The notes under the pieces are model-generated. The model saw only the letters and a list, made by a program, of their open reading frames with translations, ran no database searches and was not told the origin of the DNA. A stretch of 64,000 bases of DNA, taken from assembly GCF_034424155.1 (NCBI RefSeq), contig NZ_CP139992.1:2930012-2994011 (forward strand), written 5' to 3'. How positions within the stretch are numbered: the stretch's first letter is position 1; each line of letters starts with the position of its first letter. Shown here piece after piece: positions 62,638 to 64,000 of this stretch. The stretch comes from Hafnia alvei (GTDB lineage: Bacteria > Pseudomonadota > Gammaproteobacteria > Enterobacterales > Enterobacteriaceae). Position numbers and translations under genes: made by a program.

Positions 62638-63264
62638 ATGATCGACCTGTATTACGCACCAACCCCAAACGGCCATAAAATTACTCTTTTCCTCGAAGAA
62701 TCTGGCCTTGCCTATCAAATTCATCGCGTCGACATTGGCGCTGGCGATCAGTTTAAACCTGAGTTTTTGGCCATTTCTCCTAACAACAAAATTCCGGCCA
62801 TCGTAGACCGACAACCCGTAGATGGTGGCGCCCCCCTGAGCCTGTTTGAATCAGGTGAAATACTGCTTTATCTCGCAGAAAAAACCGGCAGATTCATGAG
62901 CCAAGAATTACGCTCACGTGCCGCCACGCTACAGTGGTTGTTCTGGCAAGTCGGCGGTTTTGGACCAATGCTGGGGCAAAATCATCACTTCAATCACTAC
63001 GCGCCTCAGCCCGTTCCCTATGCTATTGAACGATATCAGGTTGAAACTAAACGCCTCTATACCGTTCTCGACAAACAGTTGAAAAAGCATGCCTATGTAT
63101 CGGGCGATGAATACAGCATCGCAGACATGGCGATTTATCCGTGGGTGGTACCACACGCCCGTCAGCGTATTGACTTAGAAGATTTTCCTGCCGTACGTAA
63201 CTGGTTTGAACGCATCTCCGCCCGTCCTGCAACGAAGAAAGCTTACAGTTTGTCGCAAGACTAA
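62638..63264 (+). CDS. yfcG: Disulfide-bond oxidoreductase YfcG (GST family)
   Basis: GSH-dependent disulfide reductase of the nu class, 208 aa (E. coli 215). APTPNGHKITLFLEE has the conserved threonine and asparagine near the glutathione, and LFESGEILLYLAEKTG binds its gamma-glutamyl group; the C-terminal domain has YSIADMAIYPWV. Start at 62638 with CTGGGAGACATC. Divergent from yfcF, as in E. coli. Confidence 0.95.
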   Translation: MIDLYYAPTPNGHKITLFLEESGLAYQIHRVDIGAGDQFKPEFLAISPNNKIPAIVDRQPVDGGAPLSLFESGEILLYLAEKTGRFMSQELRSRAATLQWLFWQVGGFGPMLGQNHHFNHYAPQPVPYAIERYQVETKRLYTVLDKQLKKHAYVSGDEYSIADMAIYPWVVPHARQRIDLEDFPAVRNWFERISARPATKKAYSLSQD

Positions 63265-63365
63265 CCGACAGAGGCCAGCGCTCATGCTGGCCGCTTCTTC
63301 TCTATTATCATTGTTATGCTTTCCCTGTATGCTGAATGCGACATCGCATTTGATAAGGACACCCT

Positions 63366-63743
63366 ATGAGCTTTTTACAGCCTGATGCCATTATTCGTAT
63401 TAAAAACCTGCGGCTGCGCACTTTCATTGGGATAAAAGAAGAAGAAATCAAGAATAAACAAGACGTTGTTATCAACGTTGTGATCCATTACCCAGCAGAA
63501 CAGGCGCGGAAAAGCGAGAATATTGCCGACGCGCTTAACTATCGTACGATCACGAAACGCATCATTGCCCACGTTGAGGATAATCGTTTCGCACTGCTGG
63601 AAAAATTAACTCAGGATGTCCTCAACATCGCTTGTGAACACCACTGGGTCACCTATGCTGAAGTAGAGGTCGATAAGCTTTACGCCCTGCGCTATGCAGA
63701 TTCCGTCTCGATGACCATGCGCTACCGTAAAGCGAGTGAATAG
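63366..63743 (+). CDS. folX: Dihydroneopterin triphosphate 2'-epimerase FolX
   Basis: Tunnelling-fold enzyme related to FolB, 125 aa (E. coli 120), that epimerises dihydroneopterin triphosphate to the dihydromonapterin form. Conserved blocks: [36 protein letters not shown] and [23 protein letters not shown] precedes the start. Confidence 0.96.
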   Translation: MSFLQPDAIIRIKNLRLRTFIGIKEEEIKNKQDVVINVVIHYPAEQARKSENIADALNYRTITKRIIAHVEDNRFALLEKLTQDVLNIACEHHWVTYAEVEVDKLYALRYADSVSMTMRYRKASE

Positions 63744-63817
63744 CGACATATACCCTAAATAACTCGTGTTATATCAAGGGTGAAGGATAGACATATCCCT
63801 GATCTTGGAGAAGGCTT

Positions 63818-64000
63818 ATGCGTATTTTTATCACTGGCGGAACGGGGCTTATCGGCAAACCTCTTTGCCAACGTCTGTTGACGCTGCACCACGAGCTCAC
63901 GGTTTTAACCCGCGATCCGCAGAAAGCGAGGGAAAAGCTCGGCGATAACGTTCACTACGTAACGTCTTTGGAAGCGCTTTCAACGCTGGACGGCTACGAC
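63818..64000 (+). CDS. yfcH: NAD(P)-binding epimerase-like protein YfcH, cut by window edge
   Basis: Only the first 61 codons are inside. The N-terminus MRIFITGGTGLIGKPLCQ is a Rossmann-fold GxGxxG-type nucleotide site (GGTGLIG) of the atypical SDR11 group, and the order folX-yfcH is as in E. coli. GGAGAAGGCTT is the RBS. Function of YfcH is unknown. Confidence 0.92.
   Translation, partial: MRIFITGGTGLIGKPLCQRLLTLHHELTVLTRDPQKAREKLGDNVHYVTSLEALSTLDGYD

Overview
The window is chromosomal DNA of an enterobacterium. The conserved backbone (hyb operon, complete nuo operon, lrhA, alaA-yfbR-yfbS-hxpA-yfbU-yfbV-ackA-pta, yfcD-yfcE-yfcF-yfcG-folX-yfcH) follows the Escherichia/Salmonella order, and the proteins are close in sequence and length to the E. 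coli ones. The inserted blocks (GH31/LacI, bgl, ynj-like, PTS/transketolase) do not follow E. coli. A Hafnia/Obesumbacterium-type genome is my best guess, made from memory of gene content rather than from a search. No rRNA, tRNA, CRISPR array, prophage or transposase gene was recognised.

Layout. 1-3144: hydrogenase-2 genes hybO-hybA-hybB on the minus strand (hybB runs off the window) behind a perfect FNR box. 3669-8770: a GH31 glycosidase and a frameshifted ExuT-like MFS transporter, divergent from a LacI-family regulator with a 16-bp palindromic operator candidate. 8912-11230: periplasmic beta-glucosidase bglX. 11463-16233: a 52-aa membrane protein, an orphan 284-aa membrane protein, an orphan peptide-binding protein, and a MATE exporter with its MarR regulator. 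16388-23086: a beta-glucoside regulon (porin, secreted SurE-like phosphatase, bglG, bglF, bglB) carrying three copies of the BglG-type antiterminator RNA target. 23596-38755: nuoA to nuoN, complex I, followed by lrhA. 40745-44154: TVP38 protein, ynjE, ynjF and a carboxymuconolactone-decarboxylase-like protein, lying between lrhA and alaA. 44454-54868: alaA, yfbR, a 0.7-kb non-coding chain of hairpins with a heptamer tandem repeat, yfbS, hxpA, yfbU, yfbV, ackA, pta. 54950-60313: an ascorbate-type PTS (EIIA, EIIB, EIIC) with a split transketolase and a divergent LacI-family regulator, occupying the place of E. coli yfcC. 60333-64000: yfcD, yfcE, yfcF, yfcG, folX and the start of yfcH.

How the genes work together. 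Anaerobic and respiratory energy metabolism dominates: hydrogenase-2, complex I, and the Pta-AckA acetate/ATP branch. Around it sit carbohydrate-uptake modules, each with its own local regulator: GH31/MFS/LacI, bglX, bglGFB with porin, and PTS/transketolase/LacI. The main unexplained items are the hairpin chain at about 46480-46990, the secreted SurE-like protein inside the bgl regulon, the substrate of the PTS/transketolase operon, and a dispersed palindromic repeat with one copy inside the nuo operon.
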